Assembly (NCBI RefSeq): GCF_015645445.1
Contig: NZ_JADOGI010000002.1
Coordinates: 114,034-178,033 of the forward strand
Direction of reading: 5' to 3'
Length of the DNA: 64,000 nt
DNA from: Nonomuraea cypriaca
GTDB lineage: Bacteria; Actinomycetota; Actinomycetes; Streptosporangiales; Streptosporangiaceae
Position 1 is the first letter of the stretch. Each line of letters begins with the position of its first letter. The position numbers and the translations under genes are program-made. The notes under the pieces are model-generated. The model was not told the DNA's origin. It worked only from the letters and a program-made list of their open reading frames with translations, and ran no database searches. This document shows, piece after piece, positions 1 to 9,021 of the stretch.

Positions 1-810
1 CCCGCCGCGCGCAACGCCGAGATGGCGCGTATCGCCAACGAGGGCATGGCGGAAATGGTCGCGGCTCACCCCGACAGGTTCGCGGGATTCTGTGCCGCCG
101 TCTCGCTCGACGACGTCGATCGGGCGATCAAGGAGGTCGACTACGCCTTCACCAGCCTGAACGCGGTCGGGGTCCAGATCTACTGCCACGTCAACCGCGC
201 TCCGATGGACGACCCGCGGTATGACCCGTTCTGGGAGACGCTCGCCGGCAGCGGGAAGATGATCCAGGTACACCCCAACAGGAACTCGTCCTGGCCGGAC
301 TACCCGACCGAGGAACGGTCCAAGTTCGAGATCTGGTGGGCGCTGGGCTGGGAGTACGACCTGTCCACGTTCATGGCCCGCATGGTCTTCTCAGGTGTCC
401 TCGAGCGCTGGCCGGACCTGAAGTTCCTGATCCACCACGGCGGAGCCATGATCCCGCACTTCGCCGGACGGGTGGGCGCCGGCTGGGATCAGCTGGGCAG
501 CCGAACGCCGGACAGCCAGAAGGGCGATGTGGAGGGCTACCCCTTGACGAAGCGACCCTTCGACTACTTCAAGAACTTCTACGTCGACACCGCCTGCTTC
601 GGCGCCGGAGACGCGCTCCGGACCTCGATCCGGTTCTTCGGCCATGACCGTGTGGTGTTCGCGTCGGACAGTCCCTACGACCCCGAGAAGGGCCCGGGCT
701 TCATCCGGGCGACGATCGAGAACCTCGAAGAGCTGGACCTCGGCAGCGCCGAACGGCAGGCCATCTACCACGACAATGCCGTCCGGCTGTTCGGTCTGAC
801 CGCGTCGTGA
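1..810 (+). CDS. Amidohydrolase-2 / ACMSD-like metal-dependent decarboxylase or hydrolase, 5' partial
   Basis: The frame is open to the window edge, so the true start lies upstream; the first internal ATG is at 22. The protein is an amidohydrolase-2 (ACMSD-like) TIM barrel. The metal-binding core is visible as HHGGAMIPH near residue 145 and FASDSPYD near residue 220, where the Asp is the usual catalytic or metal ligand. The HxH motif expected at the N-terminus would lie upstream of the window. This family includes decarboxylases of hydroxylated aromatic acids and ring-fission products. Its convergent neighbours make hydroxyquinol pathway enzymes, so a decarboxylase feeding that route is plausible, but the substrate cannot be read from the sequence. 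Confidence 0.8.
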   Translation, partial: PAARNAEMARIANEGMAEMVAAHPDRFAGFCAAVSLDDVDRAIKEVDYAFTSLNAVGVQIYCHVNRAPMDDPRYDPFWETLAGSGKMIQVHPNRNSSWPDYPTEERSKFEIWWALGWEYDLSTFMARMVFSGVLERWPDLKFLIHHGGAMIPHFAGRVGAGWDQLGSRTPDSQKGDVEGYPLTKRPFDYFKNFYVDTACFGAGDALRTSIRFFGHDRVVFASDSPYDPEKGPGFIRATIENLEELDLGSAERQAIYHDNAVRLFGLTAS

Positions 811-835
811 GGCCGAGGTGAGGACCTGACATGTC

Positions 836-874
836 GCCGCGGCCGGCACCCCCGACAAGGGCGCCGGCCGCGGC
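836..874. terminator. GC-rich stem-loop, probable bidirectional terminator
   Basis: GCCGCGGCCGGC at 836-847 pairs with GCCGGCCGCGGC at 863-874, and flanking CCC/GGG extends the stem around a short loop. It sits between the ends of two convergent genes (810 and 928), where a shared terminator is expected. There is no long T tract, as is common in high-GC actinobacteria. Confidence 0.6.
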
Positions 875-927
875 ACGGTCATGGTACGAGCGGGTGGATC
901 AGCTCCCCGGGCAGGTCCGCCTGAGGT

Positions 928-1824
928 TCAGGTGTCGGCGGGAGCGAGCGTGATGTCGAAACGCGTCCGCGACCACGTGCCGTCGATGACCCGGCCGTCG
1001 GGGGCGGGTGTGCCGGCCGGCTGCCGCACGAAGTCCCTGACCAGGGACTCCTTGACCCCGAAGACGGCGTCCGAGTCGAGCAGTGCGTCGCCGCGCACGA
1101 AGATGTGCGTCACCAGCGTCCGGCAGCCCGCGTGGGAGACCATGAAGTGCAGGTGCGAAGCCCGCATCGGCGAGCGACCGGCCGCGTCGAGCAGCCGGCC
1201 GACGGGTCCGTCGTGGGGGATGGGATACGGCGTCGGGGTGATGCCCCAGAACCGGTACCTCCCCTCGTCGTCGGTGAACAGGCGCGCCCGCGCGGCGGTG
1301 CGCCCGTCGCCGTACTGGACGTCGTAACGGCCGTCCTCGTCGGTCTCCCAGACCTCGATCCGGGCGCGCGGGAGGGGCTTGCCGTCGGCGCCGGTGACGG
1401 TGCCCTCGACCCAGCACGGCTCACCGGGCGCACCGAAGGACATGTCCTCCCCGTTGGCGATCTCCGGTGCCCCCTCGACGAAGAACGGCCCGAACACGGT
1501 CGCCTCGGTCGCCTCCCCGTAGGCCTCGTTGTTGACCGCGATGGTCTGCATGGAGGCGCCGAGCACGTCGGAGAGCAGGATGAACTCCTGCCGCCTGTCG
1601 TCGGTGATGTGTCCGGCGGCGGTGAGGAAGCCGATCGCCTCGCTCCACTCCTCCTCGGTCAGTCGCACCTCGCGGATGTAGGCGTGGACGTGCTTGACCA
1701 GGCCGGTCATCAGCTCCTTCAGCCGCGGGTCCTGGCAGGCGTCGAACGAGCGCACCACCCGCTCTACCAGCTCCTCCTCGCGGGCGGCCTGCTCGGCGGA
1801 CACCTCGGTGTGCGCAGCGGTCAT
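928..1824 (-). CDS. Hydroxyquinol 1,2-dioxygenase (intradiol ring cleavage)
   Basis: The 298-residue intradiol dioxygenase has an N-terminal dimerisation helix domain (about residues 10-110) and a catalytic beta-sandwich. The four Fe(III) ligands are all present: Tyr167 ([10 protein letters not shown]), Tyr200 (TPYPIPHDG), His224 and His226 (RASHLHF). They are offset by three residues from those known for the Nocardioides hydroxyquinol enzyme. It would open 1,2,4-trihydroxybenzene to maleylacetate. Its ATG overlaps the stop of the upstream maleylacetate reductase gene (ATGA, 1821-1824), so the two are translationally coupled. A catechol 1,2-dioxygenase is the alternative, but the neighbouring reductase favours hydroxyquinol. 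Confidence 0.9.
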   Translation of the reverse strand: MTAAHTEVSAEQAAREEELVERVVRSFDACQDPRLKELMTGLVKHVHAYIREVRLTEEEWSEAIGFLTAAGHITDDRRQEFILLSDVLGASMQTIAVNNEAYGEATEATVFGPFFVEGAPEIANGEDMSFGAPGEPCWVEGTVTGADGKPLPRARIEVWETDEDGRYDVQYGDGRTAARARLFTDDEGRYRFWGITPTPYPIPHDGPVGRLLDAAGRSPMRASHLHFMVSHAGCRTLVTHIFVRGDALLDSDAVFGVKESLVRDFVRQPAGTPAPDGRVIDGTWSRTRFDITLAPADT

Positions 1825-2885
1825 GACATCGCTCCTTCCCAGGCCGCTCGGAGCAGCGCGGTGAGATTCTCCTCGGTGACGGGTGCGGGGTTGCCGGCGG
1901 GGATCGCGGCCAGGATCGGGGCCACCGCCCTGGCGATGCCGTCCTCCGGCATGCCGTAGTCCTTCAGCGCGGTCGGTGCGTGGAGGGTCGCGCCCAGGTC
2001 CGCGAGGCCCTCCGACGCCGTCGGTCCGCCGAGGGCCCGCGCGATCCGGCGTTCCGCCTCGGGCGCGTACGGCGCGTTGAACGCCAGCACATGGGGGAGC
2101 ACGACGGCGTGGGTCTGCGCGTGTGGCAGGTTGAACATCCCGCCCAGCACATGACAGATCTTGTGGTGCATGCCCGAGCCGGCGGACGCGAACGCGACGG
2201 CGGCCAGGTAGGCGCCGTAGAGGGTCCTTTCACGGCCTTCGATCCCGGTCGGGTCGGCGACCACGGCGGGCAGGCCGAGTCGCAGCGCGTGGCTGCCTTC
2301 GGCGGCCAGGGCCTGGTCGATCGGGTCGGTGCGCGGTCCCCACATCGAATCGACACAGTGGGCCATCGCGTTGAGGCCGGACGCGACCGACATCTCCACA
2401 GGCAGGGTCAGCATGAGCGACGCGTCGTACACGATGGAGCGGGGCAGTGCGTGATCGTCCACGCCGGTCGTCTTGGTCTCGCCCTCGGTGAGCCCCCAGA
2501 CGTTCGTCGCCTCGGAGCCGGCGTACGTCGTCGGCACGGCGATGATGGGCAGGCCAGCCGTCGGAGAGCCGGTCATGGCGACCGCCTTCGCCAGCCCGGT
2601 CGTGGACCCGCCGCCGACGCAGAGCAGCGCGTCGGCATCGACCTTGACCGCGGCCTCCCGCGCCCGTTGGGCAACCTCGACTGGCACGTGCATGACGACC
2701 TCGTCGTGCCGTACGGCGACCGGGATCTCGGCCGACACGGCGTCGGCGATCGAGGATTCGGCGGGGGCGGCGATGACCATGACCCGCTGGACACCGAGCT
2801 TGGCCACCTCTTCGGCCACCGCCGCGGGCGCGTCGCCGGGGGCGAAGACCACCCGCTGCGGCAGCGTCTCATGGATGAATCTCAT
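1821..2885 (-). CDS. Maleylacetate reductase (iron-containing alcohol dehydrogenase family)
   Basis: The 354-residue protein fits the Fe-ADH-like maleylacetate reductase family. It has an N-terminal dinucleotide-binding half with the [11 protein letters not shown] motif (about residues 90-100), then a helical metal-binding half with HCVDSMWG and the His pair in [10 protein letters not shown]. The enzyme reduces maleylacetate to 3-oxoadipate with NAD(P)H and so completes the hydroxyquinol lower pathway started by the coupled dioxygenase. It lies about 60 bp downstream of the flavin monooxygenase gene, consistent with a three-gene operon read from the divergent promoter near 4165-4343. Confidence 0.9.
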   Translation of the reverse strand: MRFIHETLPQRVVFAPGDAPAAVAEEVAKLGVQRVMVIAAPAESSIADAVSAEIPVAVRHDEVVMHVPVEVAQRAREAAVKVDADALLCVGGGSTTGLAKAVAMTGSPTAGLPIIAVPTTYAGSEATNVWGLTEGETKTTGVDDHALPRSIVYDASLMLTLPVEMSVASGLNAMAHCVDSMWGPRTDPIDQALAAEGSHALRLGLPAVVADPTGIEGRERTLYGAYLAAVAFASAGSGMHHKICHVLGGMFNLPHAQTHAVVLPHVLAFNAPYAPEAERRIARALGGPTASEGLADLGATLHAPTALKDYGMPEDGIARAVAPILAAIPAGNPAPVTEENLTALLRAAWEGAMS

Positions 2886-2946
2886 CAGAGGTTCCTTCTG
2901 CTTCCCGCGTTCCCGGCAGGCTCGCCGGTGGCATGGTCATGAGCGG

Positions 2947-4164
2947 TCACCGCTGCGCGGCCGCCCTGGTTCCCAGCGCGACGTCCGGGTCGTAGTCGTA
3001 GATCCACCCGTTCGCGACGAGCGGATCGTCCTGGGCGAAGGCCGCGTCGCGGTCCTGCTGCTCGGGACCGTCCGGAAGGTGGTTGATGTGGGAGCGCCCA
3101 TGGCTCACGGTCTGGATCCGGGTCGTGCGGGGGATGCGCGACTCCTCGTACCGCCTGAGCGCGCCGGCCGGATCGTCCAGACCCGTCGCGAGGCAGCGTG
3201 CCAGCACGGCGGCGTCCTCCAGTGCCTGGGCCGCGCCCTGGGCGAAGAAGGGGAACATCGGATGGGCGGCGTCGCCGAGGAGCGTCGTCCCGCCCTCGGA
3301 CCAGCGCGGCAGGGGCGCCCGGTCCAGCAGCGCCCATCGGCCGGGCGTCCCGGCGGCACGGATCAGATCGACCAGTCGTCGGTCCCACCCGTCGAACTCG
3401 GCGAGTAACTCCTCCACCGTCGCGGTCGCGGTCCAGGACTCCACGGTGTAGTCGCCGGCGGGAGCGAAGGCAACGAGGTTGACCAGCTCCCCGGCCGAGA
3501 CCGGATAGTGCACGAGGTGGTGGCCCGGGCCGATCCACAGCGTCTGCGTGGGGCGCCGGGCGAACTCCGGCGCTCCGGCTGCCGGGACGAGAGCCCGAAA
3601 GGCACAGATGCCAGAGTACGTCGCCGGCGACGCCTCGAACAGGGCACCGCGTACGACGGAGTGAACCCCGTCGGCTCCGATGACGACGTCGGCCTCCACC
3701 GTCCGCCCGTCGGCGAAGTGCAGCCGCGGCCTGGCGCCGGTGTCCAGCCCGACACACTTGTGACCGAGCGCGATGCCCTGAACCGGGACCTGCGCCTCGA
3801 TGACGCGGAGCAGGTCGGCTCGGTGCGCGGTGTAGGTCTGCTCTCCGTAGAGGCGCTCGCAGGCGTCGGCCAGGTTCTCCGACGACAGCACCGTCCCGTC
3901 CTCCCAGCGGCGGAACTCCCAGCCGGTGTCGAGCTGCACGGCGCGCTCGCGCAGGGCCTCGAGGACGCCGAGCTTGCGCAGCTGGCGCGCCGCGTTGGGT
4001 GCGACCACCAGGCCGGCGCCCACCTCGCCCAGTCGTGGCGCCTGCTCGTAGACCGTGCTGGGGAGTCCCTCACGGTGGAGGAACGCCGCGGTGGCGAGAC
4101 CACCGATGCCGCCGCCCACGATCGCGATCCTCGGCAGTCCGGCCGTGCCTTGTGTCATCCTCAA
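2947..4164 (-). CDS. FAD-dependent aromatic monooxygenase (salicylate hydroxylase-like)
   Basis: The 405-residue class A flavoprotein monooxygenase shows the Rossmann motif VGGGIGGLA near residue 16, the DG motif VIGADGVHSVVR near residue 160 and the GD motif LLGDAAHPMFPF near residue 295. The C-terminal WIYDYD segment is typical of salicylate and 6-hydroxynicotinate hydroxylases. It heads the dioxygenase/maleylacetate reductase operon, so it probably makes hydroxyquinol by hydroxylating resorcinol or oxidatively decarboxylating a dihydroxybenzoate. The exact substrate is inferred only from this context. The ATG at 4164 follows a purine-rich GAGCTTGAGG ribosome site. Confidence 0.85.
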   Translation of the reverse strand: MRMTQGTAGLPRIAIVGGGIGGLATAAFLHREGLPSTVYEQAPRLGEVGAGLVVAPNAARQLRKLGVLEALRERAVQLDTGWEFRRWEDGTVLSSENLADACERLYGEQTYTAHRADLLRVIEAQVPVQGIALGHKCVGLDTGARPRLHFADGRTVEADVVIGADGVHSVVRGALFEASPATYSGICAFRALVPAAGAPEFARRPTQTLWIGPGHHLVHYPVSAGELVNLVAFAPAGDYTVESWTATATVEELLAEFDGWDRRLVDLIRAAGTPGRWALLDRAPLPRWSEGGTTLLGDAAHPMFPFFAQGAAQALEDAAVLARCLATGLDDPAGALRRYEESRIPRTTRIQTVSHGRSHINHLPDGPEQQDRDAAFAQDDPLVANGWIYDYDPDVALGTRAAAQR

Positions 4165-4343
4165 GCTCCTCCGGTTCTCCGTCCCCGATCCGATGGGTCG
4201 GCTCCCTGGCGATCGGCGCGATCACTCCCCATCAGCCTCGGTTCGCTCATGCTGCACTTCTCGGATCGACCGGGAGGCATGTTAAATCATTGAACGAACA
4301 TTTCGGCGTCCGTGGGAACGGATCCGAGGAAGCGAGGTGCGGC

Positions 4344-5123
4344 GTGCCGCGTACCAGCGAACCGGGACGAAGCGTGAGCTCTCGACTGCTCGACCTCTTG
4401 TTCTCCTTCGAGCCCGGCGAGACCGAGCTTAGCCTCGCCGAGCTGGCACGGAAGACCGGCCTGCCGCACCCGACCGCTCGCCGCCTCGTGCTCGAGCTGA
4501 CGAAGGCCGGGGCGCTCGAGCAGCGTGCCAACGGCCGGTTCGCCGTCGGCCTCAGGCTGTGGCAGCTCGGCACGCTGGCCCCGTTGACCGAGTCGCTGCG
4601 TACGATGGCCCAGCCGTACATGGAAGACCTCTATACCGCGCTCCACCAGCACGTGCAGCTCGCGGTCCTCGAAGGACGCGAGGCCGTCATCCTCGAGCGC
4701 CTCTCCGCGCCGCGTGCCCTGGGACTGGTCTCCCAGGTGGGCGGCCGGCTGCCGCTGCACTGCTCAGGGGTCGGCAAGATCCTGCTCAGCCACGCCGCGC
4801 CGGAGCTGGTGCAAGAGGTCCTCGACGGAGAGCTGCAGCGGTTCAACTCGAAGACGGTCGTCGACCCGGACGCGCTCCGACGTGAGCTGGCCGAATGCCG
4901 TCGCACCGGCTGCGCCCTGGTCCGTGGCGAGCTGACCGAGGGCGCCGACTCCATCGCGACACGGATCATGAACAGCGAAGGACACGTCGTCGCCTCCCTC
5001 TCCGTTGTCGTACGGACAGGGTCCGTGCAGCCGCAAGCCGTCCTTCCCTCGGTCATCACGAGTGGGTTGGCCATCTCGAGAAGGCTGGGGTGGCGGCCTG
5101 GCATCAAGGTCTGGCAGGGCTGA
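4344..5123 (+). CDS. IclR-family transcriptional regulator (hydroxyquinol branch)
   Basis: A longer open frame exists from 3999, but it overlaps the divergent monooxygenase gene. The GTG at 4344 has a GAGG ribosome site seven bases upstream and begins just before the conserved winged helix (SRLLDLLFSF through TGLPHPTARRLVLEL). The resulting 259-residue protein has the standard IclR layout: an N-terminal HTH (about residues 10-70) and a C-terminal effector domain with the GVGKILL segment. Divergent orientation to the flavin monooxygenase operon implies local control of it. The AT-rich stretch at 4280-4304 in the shared intergenic region is the likely promoter or operator zone. Confidence 0.85.
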   Translation: MPRTSEPGRSVSSRLLDLLFSFEPGETELSLAELARKTGLPHPTARRLVLELTKAGALEQRANGRFAVGLRLWQLGTLAPLTESLRTMAQPYMEDLYTALHQHVQLAVLEGREAVILERLSAPRALGLVSQVGGRLPLHCSGVGKILLSHAAPELVQEVLDGELQRFNSKTVVDPDALRRELAECRRTGCALVRGELTEGADSIATRIMNSEGHVVASLSVVVRTGSVQPQAVLPSVITSGLAISRRLGWRPGIKVWQG

Positions 5124-5135
5124 TGCGAAACAGGT

Positions 5136-6410
5136 TCAGCGATCGGTGCCCAGGGCCCCGGCGGAGTAGCCCGCGATCTCTTTGTACCGCTGCGAGATCT
5201 GGGCCAGCTCCTCCACCTTGATCACGTCGTCGATGGAGTCGAACGGCCGGTCCCCGGTCCGCTGCCACACCTCACGGATGATCACGTCTGGTGGCATGCT
5301 CCGGTTGGCCAGCACGACCTGGGTGGTCGCGGGCAGCCGCTCGGCCTCGTACGCGCGCAGCGCGGTCACCGGGTCAGGCGAGGCGATCAGGTGGTCGCGG
5401 AGCGCCCTAGCGTCGAGGATCGCCTGGCCGGCGCCGTTGGAGCCGCGCGGCACCATCGGATGGGCGGCGTCGCCGAGCAGGGTGATCCGGCCCTCGCTCC
5501 AGTGATCCAGCGGGTCCTGGTCCACCATGGGGTACTCCAGGACCGTCTCAGAGGCCCGCATCATCGCCGGCACGTCGAGCCAGTCGAAGTGCCAGTCTTC
5601 GAAGGCCCCGATGAAGTCCTCGAGGTGGCCGCGCCGGTTCCAGTCCCTTTGCACGTGGCGCGGGGTCTGGATCTCGACGACCCAGTTGAGGAGCTGGTCG
5701 CCGTCCGGCAGGTTCCTGATCGGGTACGCGACGAGCTTGCCCTGATCGATCCAGCCGGCCCGCACCATGCTCGCCCCGGACAGGAACGGCCTGACCTTGG
5801 TCACGCCCCGCCACATGTTGATGCCGGAGTAGCGTGGCTCGCCCTCGTGCGGGTGGAGTTGCTTGCGCAGCACCGAGTGAATGCCGTCGCAGCCGACCAG
5901 CACCCGGGCCCGCACGGGGGGCGGTTCGTCGCCGCCGGGCCCGGCGAAGTGGGCGGTCACGCCGGTCTCGTCCTGTTCCGCCCGGACGCACCGGTGCCCG
6001 AGCACCACCGCGTCCGCGCCCATGCGCTCCCGCACCGCCGCCAGCAGGACCGCGTGCAGGTCGCCGCGGTGGATCGAGTACTGCGGATGCTCGTACCCGG
6101 CGTGCCGGCCGGACGGCTCCCGGTAGATGAGCTGGCCGAAGCGGTTGAAGAACACCGACTCCTGGGTGACGACGGCGGCTCTGCACAGTTCCTCGCCGAG
6201 GCCGAGCCTGTGCAGCACGCGGGAGGCGTGCGGCAGCAGGTTGATGCCCACGCCCACCACGCCGACCTCGGGTACGGCCTCGTAGACGCGGCAGCCGATT
6301 CCGGCGTCGTGCAGTTCGAGCGCGAGCACCAGACCGGCGATGCCGGCGCCGACGATGAGGACCTCGTCCTCGACCGTGGGGCTCGCGGGATCGGTGGACC
6401 GTCGCGGCAT
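5136..6410 (-). CDS. PhzS-like flavin-dependent monooxygenase
   Basis: The open frame reaches 7268, but homologous sequence starts at the ATG at 6410, giving 424 residues. Motifs are VGAGIAGLVLALEL (FAD Rossmann, about residue 20), VGVGINLLPHA (the subgroup signature shared with phenazine hydroxylase PhzS), LVGCDGIHSVLR (DG motif) and LLGDAAHPMVPRGSNGAG (GD motif). It probably hydroxylates or oxidatively decarboxylates an aromatic acid. It is convergent with the first IclR gene (12 bp gap) and divergent from the second IclR gene. The palindrome at 6545-6559 in the shared promoter region suggests that regulator controls it. Confidence 0.85.
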   Translation of the reverse strand: MPRRSTDPASPTVEDEVLIVGAGIAGLVLALELHDAGIGCRVYEAVPEVGVVGVGINLLPHASRVLHRLGLGEELCRAAVVTQESVFFNRFGQLIYREPSGRHAGYEHPQYSIHRGDLHAVLLAAVRERMGADAVVLGHRCVRAEQDETGVTAHFAGPGGDEPPPVRARVLVGCDGIHSVLRKQLHPHEGEPRYSGINMWRGVTKVRPFLSGASMVRAGWIDQGKLVAYPIRNLPDGDQLLNWVVEIQTPRHVQRDWNRRGHLEDFIGAFEDWHFDWLDVPAMMRASETVLEYPMVDQDPLDHWSEGRITLLGDAAHPMVPRGSNGAGQAILDARALRDHLIASPDPVTALRAYEAERLPATTQVVLANRSMPPDVIIREVWQRTGDRPFDSIDDVIKVEELAQISQRYKEIAGYSAGALGTDR

Positions 6411-6544
6411 GAAGACTCCTGGCTCCTGTGCTGGGGGGCGCCGGCCGGCGGCGGGGGATGGGTCACGACCGGCACTGACGCCTGGTTGGGCGCCGAGCAC
6501 ATCGTGCCACCGTGTTGTGGATTGTGGCCGAATCTGGAAATTTT

Positions 6545-6559
6545 TTCTGTTATACAGAA
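6545..6559. promoter_or_regulatory. 15-bp palindromic operator TTCTGT-TAT-ACAGAA
   Basis: A perfect 6+3+6 inverted repeat ends five bases before the ATG of the IclR gene at 6564, inside the divergent promoter region. The same architecture recurs at 7353-7367 before the UbiD operon. A site this close to the start codon suggests autoregulation by the IclR protein. The link to that protein is inferred. Confidence 0.6.
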
Positions 6560-6563
6560 CAAC

Positions 6564-7322
6564 ATGCTTGAAGCACTCCCCCCTTACGCCATCGGATCGG
6601 TGGACAAGGCGATGCTCATCCTGCTCATGATCCGAGACCGGGGGGAGGTGCGGGTCACCGACGTCAGCGACGTGCTGGGGGTCGCCCGCTCGACGGCCCA
6701 TCGGCTGCTGCTCACCCTGGCCCACCGCGGTTTCGTCGCCCAGGACCGGGTCACCCGTGCCTATCGCGCCGGCCGGGTCGTGGTGGAGATCGGGCTGTCC
6801 GCGGTGGGCGGGCTCGATATCCGGCGCAAGGCCAGGCGGCACATGGAGTGGCTGGCGGCCGAGCTGCACGAGACGGTCAATCTGCTGGTCCTGGAGGGCA
6901 ACGGCACCCGGTTCATCGACGGGGTGGAGGGTGACCGGCCGCTGCGGGTGTCCTCGCGTACCGGCACGTTGCTGCCCGCGCACAGCACCTCGGGCGGCAA
7001 GATCCTGCTCGCGGAGCTGCCCGACGAGGAGGTTCTCGGGCTCTTCCCCGACGGACTGACGCGGGTCACGGACCGCACCATCACCGACCCTGACGCGCTG
7101 CGCGCGGAGTTGCGCAGCGTGCGCGACCTCGGCTACGGAGTGAATCACGAGGAGAGCGCGCCCGGGCTGGACGCGGTGGCCGTGTGCGTACGCGATCACC
7201 TCGGCCGGGCCCTGGCCGCGCTCGCGGTCAGCCTGCCTCACCAGCGGATGACCCAGGGCAACCTGCACATGATGTTGCCCTTGCTACGCTCGGCGGCCGA
7301 GGCCATCAGCCAGGATCTGTGA
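6564..7322 (+). CDS. IclR-family transcriptional regulator (UbiD/monooxygenase branch)
   Basis: The frame is open from 5391, but that part is antisense to the monooxygenase. The ATG at 6564 gives a 252-residue protein that starts directly before the winged helix (GSVDKAMLILLMI, then VARSTAHRLLLTL). The effector domain contains TSGGKILLAELPDEE and GYGVNHEESAPGLDAVAV, as is typical for IclR. It lies between the divergent PhzS-like monooxygenase gene and the downstream UbiD/ABC/UbiX operon, with the same palindrome on both flanks, so it probably controls both transcription units in response to the aromatic substrate. Confidence 0.88.
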   Translation: MLEALPPYAIGSVDKAMLILLMIRDRGEVRVTDVSDVLGVARSTAHRLLLTLAHRGFVAQDRVTRAYRAGRVVVEIGLSAVGGLDIRRKARRHMEWLAAELHETVNLLVLEGNGTRFIDGVEGDRPLRVSSRTGTLLPAHSTSGGKILLAELPDEEVLGLFPDGLTRVTDRTITDPDALRAELRSVRDLGYGVNHEESAPGLDAVAVCVRDHLGRALAALAVSLPHQRMTQGNLHMMLPLLRSAAEAISQDL

Positions 7323-7352
7323 TCTGCCGGCCTCCCGGCAGCGGACAAGTTG

Positions 7353-7367
7353 TTCTGCCATGCAGAA
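7353..7367. promoter_or_regulatory. 15-bp palindromic operator TTCTGC-CAT-GCAGAA
   Basis: A perfect 6+3+6 inverted repeat with the same outer bases and spacing as the site at 6545-6559. It lies about 170 bp before the UbiD coding start in an otherwise featureless gap, consistent with an operator for the downstream operon. Confidence 0.6.
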
Positions 7368-7527
7368 TCTATGACCGTTCAATGACCGAATCGATTCCCT
7401 TTTACGCAATCCACCCGTAACTTCTGGCAACGAACCAGCAATCCGGGCGCTGTGCCACGAAACGGGTAGATGTCATGATTCAGCATGGAAACGGTTGCGC
7501 CAGCGTGCTTCCGCGCGGGCGGTGCCG

Positions 7528-9021
7528 GTGAGCTACAACGACTACGACGGCCCTCACGCCGACCTGCGCGAGCTGATCGAGCGTATTGACCGATCCGGGC
7601 AACTGGTGCGGCTGGGCGGCGTCGACCCGCACCTGGAGCTCGGCACCCTGATCGAGCTCATCGCGCACCGCGGCGGCGAGGGCGGCCCGGCCGTCCTGTT
7701 CGACGAGCTCGTGGGCGCGAAGCCCGGCCACCGCGCCTTCTCCGGCGCGACCAACTCGGCCGAGCGGCTGGCGCTCACCCTCGGCCTGCCGGCCCCCGGC
7801 CACCCGCTCGACGTCGTGCGCGCGTACCGGGACCGGATGAAGACCCACAAAACCATCCCCCCGGTCACCGTGGACGACGGCCCTGTGCTGGAGAACGTTC
7901 TGCGCGACGACGAGGTGGACGTGACCGCGCTGGTCGCGCCCTTCCTGCACGAGCGGGACGGCGGCCGGTACATCGGCACCGACGACCTGGTCATCATGCG
8001 CGACCCGGACGACGGCTGGGTCAACATCGGCACCTACCGCAGCATGGTGCACGGCCCCGACCAGGTGGGTCTGTGGATCTCCCCCGGGAAGCAGGGCAGG
8101 CAGATCAGGGAGAAGTACTTCTCCCGCGGCGAGCCCTGCCCGGTCCTGATCTCCTGCGGCCACGACCCGCTGCTCTTCCTGGCCTCGGGGAACGAAGTGC
8201 GCTACGGGTTGTCGGAGTACGACTACGCGGGCGGGCACCGCGGGCAGCCGTTCGAGGTGGTGGCCTCCGAGCTCTACGGGCTGCCCATGCCGGCCAGCGC
8301 CGAACTGGTGCTGGAGGGCGAGATGTACCCGGACGAGGTCGCGCCGGAAGGGCCGTTCGGCGAGTTCACCGGCTACTACGCCGGCGGACGCTCCGACCAG
8401 CCGGTGGTGCACGTGCGCCGGATCTACCACCGCGACGACCCCATCGTGACGGTCGCCTCCCCCATCCGGCCCCCCTCGAACTTCTCCTACAGCAAGTGCG
8501 TGATGAAGGCGGGGATGATCTGGGACGAGGTGGAGCGGGCCGGACTGTCCGGCGTGCGGGGCGTGTGGTGCCACGAGGCGGGGGCCGCCCGGCTGTTCAA
8601 CGTCATCTCCGTCAAGCAGGCCTACGACGGGCACGCCAAGCAGGCCGGGCTGCTCGCCGCGTCCTGCCAGTCGGGCTCCTACCTCGGACGTTTCGTGGTC
8701 GTGGTGGACGACGACATCGATCCGACCAACACCTTCGACGTGCTGTGGGCCATGTCCACCCGGTGCGACCCGGTGGACGACATCGAGATCATCCGCCGGG
8801 CGTGGAGCGGGCCGCTCGACCCACGCATTCCCCACGGGCAGACGCACAACTCGCGGGCCGTCATCATGGCCGTCCGCCCGTACCAGCGCCTCGCCGACTT
8901 CCCGCCAGTCGCCGAGGCGAGTCCGGAGCTGCGTGACCAGGTCGCGCGCAAGTTCGCCGGCGTCCTGGCCGGGCTCGGCTCCGCATCCCCCCACGTGCAG
9001 CAACCGGAGGAAGCAGAATGA
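7528..9021 (+). CDS. UbiD-family prenyl-FMN-dependent aromatic acid (de)carboxylase
   Basis: The protein of about 497 residues is a full UbiD decarboxylase. The catalytic pair appears in PEGPFGEFTGYY (Glu-x4-Glu, as E277/E282 of Fdc1), and an upstream Arg lies in NIGTYRSMVHG. The start is uncertain. GTG 7528 gives VSYNDYDGPHADLRELIE, matching family N-termini; GTG 7522 and TTG 7495 are in frame too and none has a strong ribosome site. The stop overlaps the next ATG (9018-9021). It probably reversibly decarboxylates a hydroxylated or phthalate-like aromatic acid brought in by the coupled ABC importer, using cofactor made by the UbiX at the operon's end. Confidence 0.88.
   Translation: MSYNDYDGPHADLRELIERIDRSGQLVRLGGVDPHLELGTLIELIAHRGGEGGPAVLFDELVGAKPGHRAFSGATNSAERLALTLGLPAPGHPLDVVRAYRDRMKTHKTIPPVTVDDGPVLENVLRDDEVDVTALVAPFLHERDGGRYIGTDDLVIMRDPDDGWVNIGTYRSMVHGPDQVGLWISPGKQGRQIREKYFSRGEPCPVLISCGHDPLLFLASGNEVRYGLSEYDYAGGHRGQPFEVVASELYGLPMPASAELVLEGEMYPDEVAPEGPFGEFTGYYAGGRSDQPVVHVRRIYHRDDPIVTVASPIRPPSNFSYSKCVMKAGMIWDEVERAGLSGVRGVWCHEAGAARLFNVISVKQAYDGHAKQAGLLAASCQSGSYLGRFVVVVDDDIDPTNTFDVLWAMSTRCDPVDDIEIIRRAWSGPLDPRIPHGQTHNSRAVIMAVRPYQRLADFPPVAEASPELRDQVARKFAGVLAGLGSASPHVQQPEEAE

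Noticed and set aside
5391..6563. Long N-terminal extension of the second IclR frame (643-residue open frame)
   Set aside because: It is antisense to the PhzS-like monooxygenase; low stop frequency in high-GC DNA explains it, and IclR homology starts at 6564.
6411..7268. N-terminal extension of the monooxygenase frame on the minus strand
   Set aside because: It is antisense to the IclR gene and has no flavoprotein features; the FAD motif starts right after ATG 6410.
7480..9003. 507-residue minus-strand open frame over the UbiD gene
   Set aside because: It is a mirror of the UbiD codon bias, rich in His, Val and Arg with no domain, and does not fit the operon.
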